Part shown: positions 28,986-39,020 of the stretch, piece by piece
Layout: each line of letters opens with the position of its first letter
Position numbering within the stretch: position 1 is the stretch's first letter
NCBI GenBank assembly: GCA_003427395.1
Contig: BFEA01000597.1
Span: 633,610 to 677,439, forward strand
Direction of reading: 5' to 3'
Source of the DNA: Chara braunii
Taxonomy: Eukaryota > Streptophyta > Charophyceae > Charales > Characeae
Length of the DNA: 43,830 nt
The notes under the pieces: generated by a model
Told to the model about the DNA's origin: nothing
What the model saw: the letters and a program-made list of their open reading frames with translations, nothing else
Databases searched by the model: none
Program-made: the position numbers and the translations under genes

Positions 28986-30392
28986 ATGTCTGAGATCATC
29001 TGTAAGTTCAAAGAGAAGGATAAGGTAACTTCTGACGAATTTAGGATGGTAGATGGCTTGTTGTTTCTTGAAAAGGCAGGGAATAAAAGACTGTGTGTTC
29101 CCAGTCGTGAGTCTTTGCGTAGTTTATTTCCAGGTGAGTGTCACGATGCAACTGGACATTTTGGTTCAGCTAATTTAGTGCAAAGATTTTGGTGGCCCAC
29201 TATGATGCAAGATGCAAAAAAGTACGTTGAAACCTGCCAGGTTTGCCAAAGAGACAAACCTAGGACTCAAGCTCCGCTTGGGCTCATCAAGCCCTTGCCG
29301 ATTCCTAAAGGTCCTGGTCAGAGTGTGTCCATGGATTTCATGGATACCTTTGTGACCAGCAGGTCTGGAAAAAGGCACATCTTCGTGATAGTGGACCGCT
29401 TTTCAAAGTATGCAAGACTTATCGCTATGCCAGAAACTGCTAAAACTGACTATGTCATCAAACTGTTTCTGGATAACTGCGTTAGAGATTTTGGACTACC
29501 TACATCAATCGTAAGTGATAGGGATGTAAGGTTTACCAGCGAACTGTGGCAGACGACAGCTGAACAAATGGGAACCAAGCTACAAATGACATCAGGGAAT
29601 CACCCTGAGTCAAATGGCCAGGCAGAACAGATAAACCGGGTAGTGCAGCACCTGCTTCGACATTATATTAAGCCAACTCAGGATGACTGGGACGAGAAGT
29701 TACCTCACGTCGCCAGCCTGTACAACAATGTTGTGCACAGTACTACTGGTATGACTCCCAACCAGCTGCACCTTGGTTGGAAGCCCATAATTGCACTTGA
29801 CTTTCTGCTACCAGAAAGGCAACCCACTGCAGCACCTGGCAGCATAGAGTTTGCTGTCAATTATGAACAGATGCTGCAGCAGGCCGTCGAACATATTAGA
29901 ATGATTGCATCTAAGAATAAACATAGACGGCCCTCTAACTTTCAGGTAGGTGATAGAGTCTGGGTAAAATCATCTGAACTAGGTCAGGAGTTTGGGATTT
30001 CACGTAAACTGATGCCACTATACTTTGGGCCCTGGGAGATCTTAGACATTGTAGGGGATCAACCGGATGGGCCTTCATACGTGATTCACATTCCTGCACA
30101 CTTGCGTACTTACCCTATTTTTCATGCATCCAAGTTGGCACCTTTCGCTGCCACTGATCAATTTCCCTCCAGAAGATCAATGCTGCCCCCAACCATGGAT
30201 GGACACGTGGACATTGACGATATCATCGAACACAAGCTGATGCCTGTGCCCAAACCTCCAGGAAGGGGACGACCGCCAAAGCCACAGATGCAATACCGAG
30301 TGCGGTTCAGACATCACATTGATCCTCAAGAAGATCGGTGGTTCACAAGAGAGGAATTAATGAAGACTGCTCCCCAAATTATGAAGTTATGA
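28986..30392 (+). CDS. Integrase of element F, uninterrupted 468-codon frame
   Basis: The zinc-binding module has G-E-C-H-D-A-T-G-H-F-G and C-Q-V-C-Q, with a few residues missing between them (G-S-A-N-L versus G-Y-R-K-T-S-T-N-L in A). The core has S-M-D-F-M-D, V-S-D-R-D-V-R-F and S-N-G-Q-A-E-Q, i.e. complete DDE. The C-terminal SH3-like part (F-Q-V-G-D-R-V-W-V-K; F-G-P-W-E-I-L-D) is followed by a basic G-R-G-R-P-P-K-P stretch and R-W-F-T-R-E-E. It would join cDNA to chromosomal DNA in the nucleus. The deletion in the HHCC spacer may impair it. No independent start signal is evident; it is the surviving part of a polyprotein. Confidence 0.85.
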   Translation: MSEIICKFKEKDKVTSDEFRMVDGLLFLEKAGNKRLCVPSRESLRSLFPGECHDATGHFGSANLVQRFWWPTMMQDAKKYVETCQVCQRDKPRTQAPLGLIKPLPIPKGPGQSVSMDFMDTFVTSRSGKRHIFVIVDRFSKYARLIAMPETAKTDYVIKLFLDNCVRDFGLPTSIVSDRDVRFTSELWQTTAEQMGTKLQMTSGNHPESNGQAEQINRVVQHLLRHYIKPTQDDWDEKLPHVASLYNNVVHSTTGMTPNQLHLGWKPIIALDFLLPERQPTAAPGSIEFAVNYEQMLQQAVEHIRMIASKNKHRRPSNFQVGDRVWVKSSELGQEFGISRKLMPLYFGPWEILDIVGDQPDGPSYVIHIPAHLRTYPIFHASKLAPFAATDQFPSRRSMLPPTMDGHVDIDDIIEHKLMPVPKPPGRGRPPKPQMQYRVRFRHHIDPQEDRWFTREELMKTAPQIMKL

Positions 30393-30812
30393 GAGAAAGC
30401 TGAAAGGGAAGCATCCTGTTACATAAGGACTTCTCAGAGGACTATCGAAGAAAAGGAGGAGGGAATGCGAGGATTTGGGTCCTCGGCAGGCCTAAGGGGC
30501 CCCTGCTGCAAATGTGCCCGCCCTAAGTGAAGGCGGGCCTAACAAATCCCGCGAGGCCTTAAGCTGTCAAATTCGCATTTGGGGTCCAGGCAGTTTCGTC
30601 GCGCCAGTTGGTTGAGGAAAACACAGGCCGAGAAGCAAGGAAATTCCACGGCCGAAAGCACAGGCCCTGGACAAGATTCACAGCCTCATACACAGACAGT
30701 TGGGAGGCCCAACCGAATGAGGCCCAGCGGCTGCACCAGAGGCGCAGCATCCTGGGGCCTATTGGAAGCTTTTGGGCCCAGGCCCAGGCCAGCCAGGCTG
30801 CGAAGGCAGGCC

Positions 30813-30837
30813 AGCTCTTTCCATATAGGAAAGAGCT
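30813..30837 (+). promoter_or_regulatory. LTR F palindrome around ATATA
   Basis: AGCTCTTTCC - ATATA - GGAAAGAGCT, perfect 10-bp arms. Counterpart of 3952-3972 in LTR A. The central ATATA is the candidate TATA element. Confidence 0.62.
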
Positions 30838-30960
30838 CGCTGCCTGGCCAGGCATTCGGGCACTTGCATGCTGGCGGCAGTGCTGCTGGAGCTGAAGCTC
30901 GTGAGCTGCTGCTAGCGCTGAGAGGCGAGGTGCTAGCACGTGCGGTCGTGCAGGGAGCAG

Positions 30961-30981
30961 GGCGCTGCTGAGGGCAGCGCC
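30961..30981 (+). promoter_or_regulatory. GGCGCTGC hairpin in LTR F
   Basis: GGCGCTGC - TGAGG - GCAGCGCC, identical in arms and loop to LTR A. Confidence 0.7.
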
Positions 30982-31449
30982 ATAGCCCAGCCTCCATAGC
31001 TGGCGGGCTTGGATATACAGTGAGGCGCAGGGGTGGTCTTCGGGTGTACAACGGGAAGACGTGGGATGATGAGGGAGAGAGAGAGAAGGATGATGATGAT
31101 GATGATGTGTGGGCACATACCTGGTATTGGCGATGGTCTGCATGGGCGACATCTTCGAGTACTTCGGAGGTTGCTGACATCAACGGTTGCATTGTCAATT
31201 AGTAGGCTAGTAGTAGCTGTGTAAGGAGTAGGCTGGGCGCCGAGCGCCAAGTAGGGAGATAGGGATTGGGATACATATGTTGGTGGTGGCGAGAACAATC
31301 TCTCATTGACATTGGTTTTCAGTGGTACGATTCTCCATTGATGTCATATTGGTGCAATCCTGCTTTTTGAACACTGTGATACGAACTGGCTTTCAATGTG
31401 ATTGTATAATCTGAATATTGTCATCTCGCTTTTGTTCATTTTCCTTGCA

Positions 31450-31699
31450 GATGACCCAACAACTCTGAAATCCATGGGTCCGTAGATTTGGTCGTGATCT
31501 TTACAGGAAAAATATTTAAAATAATAATAATAATAATAATTTGAACCGCGAAATAAATTGCGGGGGTAATTCGACGCGTTTTTGAATTTTGCCACTCCGC
31601 CAGTTCCCGCCACTGTGCTACCGGTAGCCCTCATGGACCTGTGCTACCAGTTTCCCCTAATTTATGACGGCGGGGGTGGTGGTGGTTTAAGCACCTCTA
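31450..31699. other. Short unassigned spacer with (AAT)n
   Basis: Lies between the end of LTR F and truncated gag of element D. It contains an (ATA)n run at 31521-31541. No gene seen. Confidence 0.5.
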
Positions 31700-31721
31700 A
31701 TCCGTGAGGAGAACCTGCTGG

Positions 31722-32968
31722 TCATAGCGCACACCAGGTACCACGAGCAGACGTTCTACGGTATCCGTGAGCTCTCGAACATTCTTGTACCTTCGGGGCA
31801 CAAAGACTGTTGATTGCGTTTGTGGCCTTTTGAGCCCCTACGAACTCTTCCAGTGTCTGCACCTGGGCCCAGGCATCGAAGTTCTGACCATAGCGTTGTT
31901 GCTGCACTAGGCCATTCAGCCAGCGAGCTACTGACCCCTTGTGCGTCACATAGGAGGGCACCATCCTCACCCGGGTATCCAAGTCCTCATCCTTCGTCCT
32001 GTCGCCAGAGAAGGGCTTAGGACTCAGCAAGGGTATTTTGGGCATCCACTGCATAGGCTGCATTGGACCAGGAGATTGTCGCAGTGGCTGCATAGCCATC
32101 GAAACAGGTTGCTGCGCACTAACCTGGGCCTGGCTTGACAATGGAACTGTAGTAACCACTGTCGTTGATGGTACGGCTGAGACTCTAAGGACTGGACCAC
32201 TAGTTGCCGCATAACCACCTGAAGGGGTTATGCCAAACATAGGTGAGAATGAGGGTCCAACCGGCAACGGCGTCATCGATGGACCTGCACCCGATGGGGG
32301 AGCTACAGCAAACTGAGGCTGCCTCATCACTGGACGAGGAGCCTGTAGTGCAACCATAATTCGTTTCTGGCCTACCACTAGTTCAGCCAACACCTCCTGT
32401 TGAACTACCTGCGTCTCCGCCACACACAGGACAAATTTCACAGTGTTCGCATAGCGGGATAAAGTGCGGACTCATCTAGTGCCTCTAGCTTGCCTAGTTC
32501 CTGCAATCTACTACCTAGTCTAGCTTTTCTCATTATTGCTCTTCTTCTTCTTCTCTCTGTTGCCTCATCCAATTGCCGATGTAGCTCATCCTGAAGTTCT
32601 TCTGCTTGGAGGATTTCATAATCCCTCGGCGTGAGTTGAGCCTGCTGGCTGACTTGCAAGCCAGCACTCTAGCTAACAGAAGCCTGAGTACCACTCTGAC
32701 TGACTCCTGACGAAGTGGCCTGTGAAGAGGCCTGCGACATGGAGGTGGCCATGGTTGCACCTACACTAGCTATAGTTCTAGATCTGGCGCTGGCCATGGC
32801 GTCCCTCGCTCTCCTCGCTGCTGCCCTCTCCCTAGCCTCTCTCTGTAGTCTTCTCTCGTCTCCTGGACCTAACTCTAGGAAAGTCAAGGGTCGACTGAGA
32901 GCAGTTCTTCGAGTGACCCTAAGGTCATCCACTAACAACTCCTCCTCACTACTGCTTGCATCACTCAT
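31722..32968 (-). pseudogene. Gag of element D (degenerate, truncated)
   Basis: Three minus-strand frames: 32968-32669 (acidic Ser/Glu start M-S-D-A-S-S-S-E-E-E, then an Arg/Ala-rich helix-like stretch), 32659-32438 (E-L-Q-D-E-L-H-R-Q-L-D-E-A-T-E-R-R-R-R-R, coiled-coil-like) and 32441-31722, which is Pro/Gln-rich and then enters a gag domain (P-L-L-S-P-K-P-F-S-G-D-R-T, later A-R-W-L-N-G-L-V-Q-Q-Q). A block between S-Y-V and A-R-W is shortened, and the frame decays after L-C-A near 31800. No zinc knuckle is reached. Confidence 0.8.
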
Positions 32969-34250
32969 GAGCTACATTGTGTGTGATCTAAACTAGAATC
33001 CACACTGAATCCTACCTCAGCATGACACACAACCGATAATGATACACAACTAACTTCGGTCGGCCTGGACAGAAACAGTTAGGTGGTTAGGTGTCAACCA
33101 ATGTTAGATCCTACAGGGAATATTAAATCAATTTTTTAGATTACTCTAATACAGATTGCGATGCAGCAAAAAATATTCTACTCTATTTGCAGCGGTCTGC
33201 CAGTTGTTAGTCAAGTCCGTAACAACTAAATAATCAAAAATAAAAATAATGTTCCCTGCAGAGATGTATGCTGAATGACAGTTTATCAAATTATTGCCAC
33301 CACGAACAGTTACTGGAATCCCCCCTCTCCCTGTATCCTTCTTGAGTTGTCACTTTGTGTCAACACCCTGAGCATCTGGTTGATCAGCGTGTCTAAAGGT
33401 GTGCAATCCGGCCCACCCGTGCGCCCTAAGTCAACGTCGAACCTGCCAGCCCCTGCACATTATTTATCCTCGCATGCAACGAGCCTTACACCCTGTTTGA
33501 TCTGGCTGATCGGGAGGCATTTAAGGAGATCCCCCGTAACTCCTTAGGAATTATTTAACGTCGTAGACAGGACGACGATCACAACCATAATCAACACCGA
33601 GTCCCCGCCATAAATATTTAAAGACGGTCTGGTAAGCGTCTGTTCAAAGGGCTGGCATGCCCTGCATGACCTCTATTGCGCAGCAGCAGAACCAAGGACT
33701 TGCGGCAAAGCATGCGTGTACTAGTCCCAACGGGTTGGCATGGTGACCGTGACCCGAGTGCTTCGTCCAGGGCCCTTCAGAGGCATCGCCGTCTCCCACC
33801 AGCTTGCTGCCCAGGAAGAATGTCGACTATCAAGGTTGAGCTCTCACGACACCTCACATTGAGAGGACTCTCAAGACAGAACTCGCTTCCTCACGGTAAG
33901 AAGCAATTAAGAGGGTAGATAAGGAAGGAAGCAACGTACCTCATAATGTTGCCGCCAACCACCGATTTCTCACCGGCAACTTGATGTGCATTTATGATGA
34001 CCGGTCTTTGCCTCGACACAACCAACAGCAGAATGCAGTTCCACTTCGGCTTAAATGCCACATCAGCGAGCTCTCATCATCCAGCGTACACCCCTAATGT
34101 CACCACATAGCTTCCTGGTGCGCCCACACGACCTTGGGCCGCCTTACGTCCAATCGCCAGAGCCTTATCACTGCCCCACAGCTCATGCGAAGCACCGAAC
34201 AGCTAATGCGAAGAACCAATGAGCACAGTTCGAACCAGCTTCGATACCAA
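32969..34250 (-). other. Leader of element D with primer-binding-site-like sequence
   Basis: On the minus strand TTGGTATCGAAGCTGG (34250-34235) follows the LTR after a 19-bp extra segment; it resembles a primer-binding site for initiator Met tRNA (canonical TGGTATCAGAGC). The rest is non-coding, with the block at 33504-33582 conserved in element B. Confidence 0.65.
33504..33582 (-). promoter_or_regulatory. Conserved leader block (D copy)
   Basis: GGCTGATCGGGAGGCATTTAAGG ... AATTATTTAACG ... GACAGGACGACGATCA matches 39991-40067 in element B's leader, with GATC-containing inverted ends. The surrounding leader sequences do not match, so this block is selectively conserved; RNA packaging or dimerization is a candidate role by position. 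Confidence 0.6.
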
Positions 34251-34269
34251 ATTGCAAGGAAAATGAACA

Positions 34270-35309
34270 TGCAATCAGACTCGCTTTCTTTCCACTTCGC
34301 ACACATGCAAACAGATGGAGACTCACACTGGCGCAGGGCGCCCACTCAAAGTTTAGAGATATGGAAATCAAGAACACAGTTGAGATTCAAGTTCTCTCCA
34401 ACAGGCTATGGCGCATCAGTGCCTGAACATCCCAACCTTCGTCCCTGTGTCCACCCCCACTGTTCACACACGCTCACTCTGGATCACCCTGAGTACCACC
34501 ACACACATACGCCATGTCTACTTCCTCCTACAGCGACTATGGCCTCACTACCACTACTGATTATGGCTACGATCTCCCTTCAGCCCACTTCGTCTTCGGG
34601 CAACCTGCAGACCACCTTCGCACAAGACGCTGTAGTAGCGCTTCTGCATGGCTTACACAACGAATGAATGTATAGCTGAGCGCTGGCTTCTGGTTTATAC
34701 TTCTGTAACTCGTTGGTCTGCCCCTTTCCATCAGCCCATGGTGCACACAGTCCCTCTTGGTACTTGCTGGACTGGACTGGGACTGACTTGACCGGTACGG
34801 CTGACTGCATGGGTTTGCAATGCCAACTCGATGCAGTCACACTGCCGACGTAACGCAGTTGGGCTCACCACTTGCCCACTTGCCTGTGTCTAAACGTGAG
34901 ACAAACTTCGAAAGGCTGCTTCCGGAGCTTCCGGAAGTCTGTGGGCTTGGCCTTTCNGGCTCACCACTTGCCCACTTGCCTGTGTCTAAACGTGAGACAA
35001 ACTTCGAAAGGCTGCTTCCGGAGCTTCCGGAAGTCTGTGGGCTTGGCCTTTCGGGTACTGTAGCAGCTACGACCTTGACCTTTCAGAATGCCTAGAGCTA
35101 AGACCTCTACAAAGCTGTGACCCCTACTCGACAGACCTACAGATCGAATCCCTACATCTACACAGTCCTGCGACTGACAAACAACAACTGACAGAACACA
35201 GGTCATGGGTTCAAACACTCGGGGGTCAACTCGATATTGTACATGGGTAAGGTAAGGTCTGGGGATCGAACCCTGGAATCTGCGCCTGCCTCTGCAAAGG
35301 TGGAAACCG
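34270..35309 (-). repeat. LTR shared by elements B (3') and D (5')
   Basis: Matches 41049-42016 from TGCAATCAGACTCGC to AAAGGTG-AAACCGT. It contains a TATAAAC box (34693-34699, minus strand). Its apparent length is inflated by a 96-bp direct repeat around the N at 34957, which the other LTR lacks. On the B side it is preceded (minus strand) by GGCGGGAGTGAAACGG, the polypurine tract; on the D side it is followed by a primer-site-like sequence. Confidence 0.87.
34862..35053. other. Assembly artefact: N flanked by 95-96-bp identical repeat
   Basis: GGCTCACCACTTGCCCACTT at 34862 repeats at 34958, immediately after the single N at 34957; the two copies look identical through GGGCTTGGCCTTTC. The homologous LTR has one copy (41631-41727). 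This is best explained by two contig ends that overlap but were joined with a 1-base gap. Confidence 0.88.
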
Positions 35310-35419
35310 TTTCACTCCCGCCGGCCTAAATTCGAGGTCCTCGGAGAATACTTCAGTCTAAGGCGGGCCTTTTCCTTTCCTGTCTCTTTCATAGGCTCGA
35401 ACAATGTCGGGAGCTGTCT

Positions 35420-36786
35420 CTAGAAGTTCTGTTCGGGTGAACCAGCGGTCGTATTTGGCTCTTGATAGGCAAATCGGACTTTGTACTGTTTCTGTGGACG
35501 ACCTCTACCTCCTGTCCTGAAGACATCCTCACCTACTATCCCTTCAATGTCATATCTTGCATCCATATCCGGAGGAATCATAGATCTGCGTGACGGGAAC
35601 TGTTGGCTTGTGACACAAGGCAACAATTTTGACGCATGGAACACTGGGTAGGTGTGGAGGTGTGTTGGAATCTCAATAGTGTAGGACGGTCCATCCTCGC
35701 CGCCCTTGACTTCTAAGACTGGCCATGGTCCTTTATACGCAGGCAGTAACTTCTGTGAGATGTTCTCCTCAGGAGCGAACTCTTTGGACTTAACCCGGAC
35801 TAAGTCGCCTACTTGGAACTGTGAGGGGTGACGGTGCTTGGTAGCTTGCTCTATCATTCTGTGATGGGCTTTCCTGAGGTTGTCTACAACAATAGCTATC
35901 TCTTTCTCATGCTGTATCGCAAATTCTCGTGTACCGGGTGGTAGCCTCTGAATCTGATCCCGGTTAAGTCCTTCAAATGGTCTGCGCGGTATTAAGGACT
36001 TGTGCAGTTCGTTGGGAGTGTGACACGTAGACAAGTGCACACTATTATTGTAGGCACTGGCTACCTTAGGGAGCATCTCATCCAGTTGATCTGATCAGGT
36101 TTAATATACATTCTCAGAACTTGCTGTAGGAGCTTGTTCATCTGTTCAGTCTGATCGTTAGTCTCAGGATGTTGGCCAGATGACATCAACAGCTTGGAAC
36201 CATAGACTTTCATCAATTCCTGCTAGTTCTGACTGGTGAACCTGGTATCTGTGTCACTAACTATCGACAGCGGTATGCCATGCTCATTGACCCAATGGTC
36301 AAAAAACTTTTGAACTACTAAGTCAGTGCGTGCCTCTGCAGGCAAAGGAACAAAAACTGCATACTTGCTAAATCTATCTACTATGACCATGACTTGACTT
36401 TTGCCATGCCTAATCTTGATCTGAGTATCCATAAAGTCGATGGACACAGAAACTCTGGGTCTGTCAGGAATAGGCAAGGGTTTGAGAAGACCGAGAGGGG
36501 CGCACGTAGTAGTCTTGTTTGCTGACAGACTTTGCAACTGCGGACATACTCTATGCAGTCGGCCTTCATACCAGGCCAGATGTACGCGCACATGAGGTTG
36601 GCTAGTGTCTTTTGCCAACCAAAGTGTCCCTCAGTATCATGGCATTCCCCTAAGATCAAATTCCGGATCTCTTCACTGTTGGGAACGCACAGGCGGTCAA
36701 TTACATTCGTCTTCTCGAATAATAAGCCATCAGTAGTGCGGTAGTCTGGCTCAGACTCTGAGGCCTCCCTAACTCTCTTGAGGAGA
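35420..36786 (-). pseudogene. Integrase of element B (frameshifted)
   Basis: [19 protein letters not shown] (36650-36600) then C-K-V-C-Q. Core: S-I-D-F-M-D, I-V-S-D-T-D-T-R-F-T and Q-T-E-Q-M-N (DDE intact; 36450-36130). Frames change near 36540 and at 36085-36095 (one G missing in AACTGG-ATGAG relative to C). The C-terminal frame 36076-35420 is open: N-E-L-H-K-S, F-Q-V-G-D-L-V-R-V-K, G-P-W-P-V-L-E-V-K, S-R-R-S-M-I-P-P-D-M-D and G-R-G-R-P-Q-K-Q-Y. Confidence 0.88.
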
Positions 36787-37974
36787 TCACCATAGAGGGT
36801 CATGTGCATATGCCTCTCTAACTTTCTGCTGCAGGTCTCTCCCTATATCTAGATAGTGAACTATTGGCCCAAAGTAATCAGCTCTTCTACTCAGAGCGTC
36901 CGCTACTACATTGTACTTCCCTTTAACTGGCTTCAGTTCAAAGTTATACTGGTCTAACTCTGCGGCCCACCGAGTAAGCTTAGGTGTCATCTTGGCCTGA
37001 GTCTTCAGCCACCTTAGAGTCTCGTGGTCTGAATAGACTTTGAAGTGCCTCCCAAGCAAGTAATGCTTCCAGTGATCTAATGCTTGCCTGAGAGCGTAGA
37101 GTTCCCTTTCATAACTGGATGTCGCCATCTTCTTTGAAGGCATTCTGGCGAACATGAACTCTATAGGCCTATATCCATTGCCATCATCTTGCTGTAAAAC
37201 AGCGCCTATGCCATACTGACTGGCGTTGGTGGTAACAACAAATGGCCGGGACGGATCGACTACCTTAAGGACTGGATATTCTATCAGGGCCGGCTTCAAT
37301 CTCTTCAGGGCAGCTGTGCAGTCCTTGTCCCACTTCCAAATTGCCTCTTTCTTTAGCAACCTGCGAAGGGGTGCAGCGATGGTGGAGAAGTTCCTTACGA
37401 ACTTCCTATAGTAATTAGCTAGGCCTAAGAACGATCGCAACTCTGTCAGTGTGCGGGGCGCTGGCCAATCTCTAATCGCTGCGATTTTGTTGTCTTCGGG
37501 TCTAATGTCGTCTCTGTCTACGACGTGGCCCAGGTACAAAACCTGTGTCTTGGCCCACTCGCACTTCTTTGCATTGATCTTGAAGTTAGCCTCTCTAAGC
37601 TTCTCCAAGACCTGCCTCAGATGACCCTCAGGCTCCTGGAGGGTTTTATTGAACACTAGAATACCATTAAGATATACTACAACAAATCTATCTAACCATG
37701 GCCTAAACAAATCGTTCATGCAGCACTGGAAAGTCGTTGGCGCATTGGTTAGTCCAAAGGGCATAACTATAAACTCATAGTGCCCATATCTAGTCCGGAA
37801 TGCTGTCTTGCATTGATCATCAGGATGAACCTCTATCTGATGATAGCTGGACTTTAAATCTATCTTCGAAAAATACTTGCAGCCCCGCACCCGGTCTAAC
37901 AAATCGTCTATACGGGGCAGTGGTTCTACATTCTTCACTGTGATAGCATTAAGACCCCTACAGTCTATACACAT
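36787..37974 (-). CDS. RT/RNase H of element B: 395-codon open frame, catalytic Asp residues lost
   Basis: The frame opens at M-C-I-D and includes motif [11 protein letters not shown] (Asp kept), M-P-F-G-L-T-N-A-P, and Y-L-N-G at 37663-37674 where the family has Y-L-D-D. The first RNase H Asp is Asn ([10 protein letters not shown], 37225-37227), while [12 protein letters not shown] and V-A-D-A-L-S-R-R are intact. Three key acidic residues are changed without any stop in 395 codons. By family knowledge this product would have neither polymerase nor normal RNase H activity. The natural start lies upstream in the polyprotein; [12 protein letters not shown] continues to about 38060. Confidence 0.88.
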   Translation of the reverse strand: MCIDCRGLNAITVKNVEPLPRIDDLLDRVRGCKYFSKIDLKSSYHQIEVHPDDQCKTAFRTRYGHYEFIVMPFGLTNAPTTFQCCMNDLFRPWLDRFVVVYLNGILVFNKTLQEPEGHLRQVLEKLREANFKINAKKCEWAKTQVLYLGHVVDRDDIRPEDNKIAAIRDWPAPRTLTELRSFLGLANYYRKFVRNFSTIAAPLRRLLKKEAIWKWDKDCTAALKRLKPALIEYPVLKVVDPSRPFVVTTNASQYGIGAVLQQDDGNGYRPIEFMFARMPSKKMATSSYERELYALRQALDHWKHYLLGRHFKVYSDHETLRWLKTQAKMTPKLTRWAAELDQYNFELKPVKGKYNVVADALSRRADYFGPIVHYLDIGRDLQQKVREAYAHDPLW

Positions 37975-38087
37975 TCTAAGCTCTCCCTCTTTCTTGGGGA
38001 CAAAGAGAACAGGTGCTCCAAATGGGGACGAACTAGGCCTAATCCAACCCTTCTCAAAGAGCTCGTCTAACTGCTTATGTAGCTCCT

Positions 38088-39020
38088 CTAAATCGCTCCC
38101 TTAGGAGTCCTACTGCCAGACTCTATCTCTATGCGATGTTGGATCGACCGCGACACTACTCCTGTAGGCGGCTTAGCTAGGTCTGTATATTCTTCCAGCA
38201 GCTTGGCAATAGCGGGGTCTATGGGTGTCTCCTCCTTAGGCTCAGTGACTGGCCTCACGTAGGCTACAACAACCTGCTCTTCTAACTGCTCCTTTACTAA
38301 TCGCGCGAACGCGGGAGCGCTGAGGCAGCAATGTGCCAGAGTGTTGTCTACCCCTGACACATGAAACAGGCGTGCAGTCTTAACTTCACCTGTGGGACTA
38401 GGGAGCCTACACTCGTGTTTTCTCAAATGGAGTGTGGCCCCTGCTGCCTCTCCCCAGTCCATTCCTATGACTATATCAAAAGGAAGACTGTCTTCTACGA
38501 GGAGAGTCGGGGAATGGAGAACTTTCTCCACCTTCCCATCTTTCTCTAGGTGAAAGTATGCCCGGACTCCCTCGACGTAATCCTCAACTCGCCGATTGTC
38601 TGCGAGGATACTAACTATAGGGTCTGCTTACTTTTGGACTTTCAAGTTTAGCTTTAACTTCTACAGCGCTTTCCTACTGATGTAGCTGCGGGTGGCCCCA
38701 CTGTCTATAAGGGCCCCTACTCTACCTCTAAAAATCTCTACGTCTACTAAAACTAGTTGTCCTTTGGCATCCTTTTTCATCTTGGCTAGGGCAGGCATTC
38801 TCTCCTTCAACTCTTCAGCCACGCCTGTGAGGGAAGTACCTAGGGAGACACTTACACAAGCAATCTCTGGACAACTGTCTAGGTACTGGCCAGCAACCTC
38901 TGTCGTAGGCTCATGTGGTTTGGGAGTTCCTCTATGGTGCACGCACTCTTCTCCACGTGGCCTAGGGGTAAGGGTAGTTGCCACCCCTACCGGTGGCTGC
39001 CTTCTCTGTACTTTGGACAA
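38088..39020 (-). pseudogene. Protease and linker of element B
   Basis: Frame 39020-38661 ends with V-D-V-E-I-F-R-G-R-V-G-A-L-I-D-S-G-A-T-R; the catalytic Asp is at 38703-38705, with the family D-S-G-A motif intact. A TAA near 38628 and frame changes separate it from frame 38531-38088, which carries D-I-V-I-G-M-D-W and the linker to R-T-P-K-G-A. A short deletion near 38090 cuts the link to RT. Confidence 0.85.

Larger units (their letters stand above)
26056..31449 (+). mobile_element. Ty3/gypsy retrotransposon F (A family), lacking a 5' LTR
   Basis: Gag remnants (26056-27050), protease (27053-27565), RT (27566-28480), RNase H (28440-28973), an open integrase frame (28986-30392) and a 3' LTR (30466-31449). 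No copy of the LTR occurs upstream, so it is 5'-truncated or rearranged. Compared with A it lacks A's two duplications but has its own 51-bp duplication in RT. Confidence 0.92.
30466..31449 (+). repeat. 3' LTR of element F
   Basis: Begins TGCGAGG after AAAAGGAGGAGGGAA (likely polypurine tract, 30451-30465) and ends CCTTGCA at 31449; 984 bp; colinear with LTR A. It contains the AGCTCTTTCC-ATATA-GGAAAGAGCT palindrome (30813-30837), the GGCGCTGC hairpin (30961-30981) and CCATAGC boxes (30980, 30994). A GATGATGATGAT run lies at 31089-31106. Confidence 0.9.
31700..35309 (-). mobile_element. Ty3/gypsy element D: gag plus leader, sharing its 5' LTR with element B
   Basis: Reading right to left: LTR (35309-34270), a primer-binding-site-like sequence (34250-34234), a leader (34233-32969) and gag (32968-31722), truncated before pol. 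The LTR also serves as the 3' LTR of element B. Its leader shares a ~75-bp block with B's leader (33504-33582 versus 39991-40067), but its gag is unlike B's, so D and B are different subfamilies or a recombinant. Confidence 0.8.
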
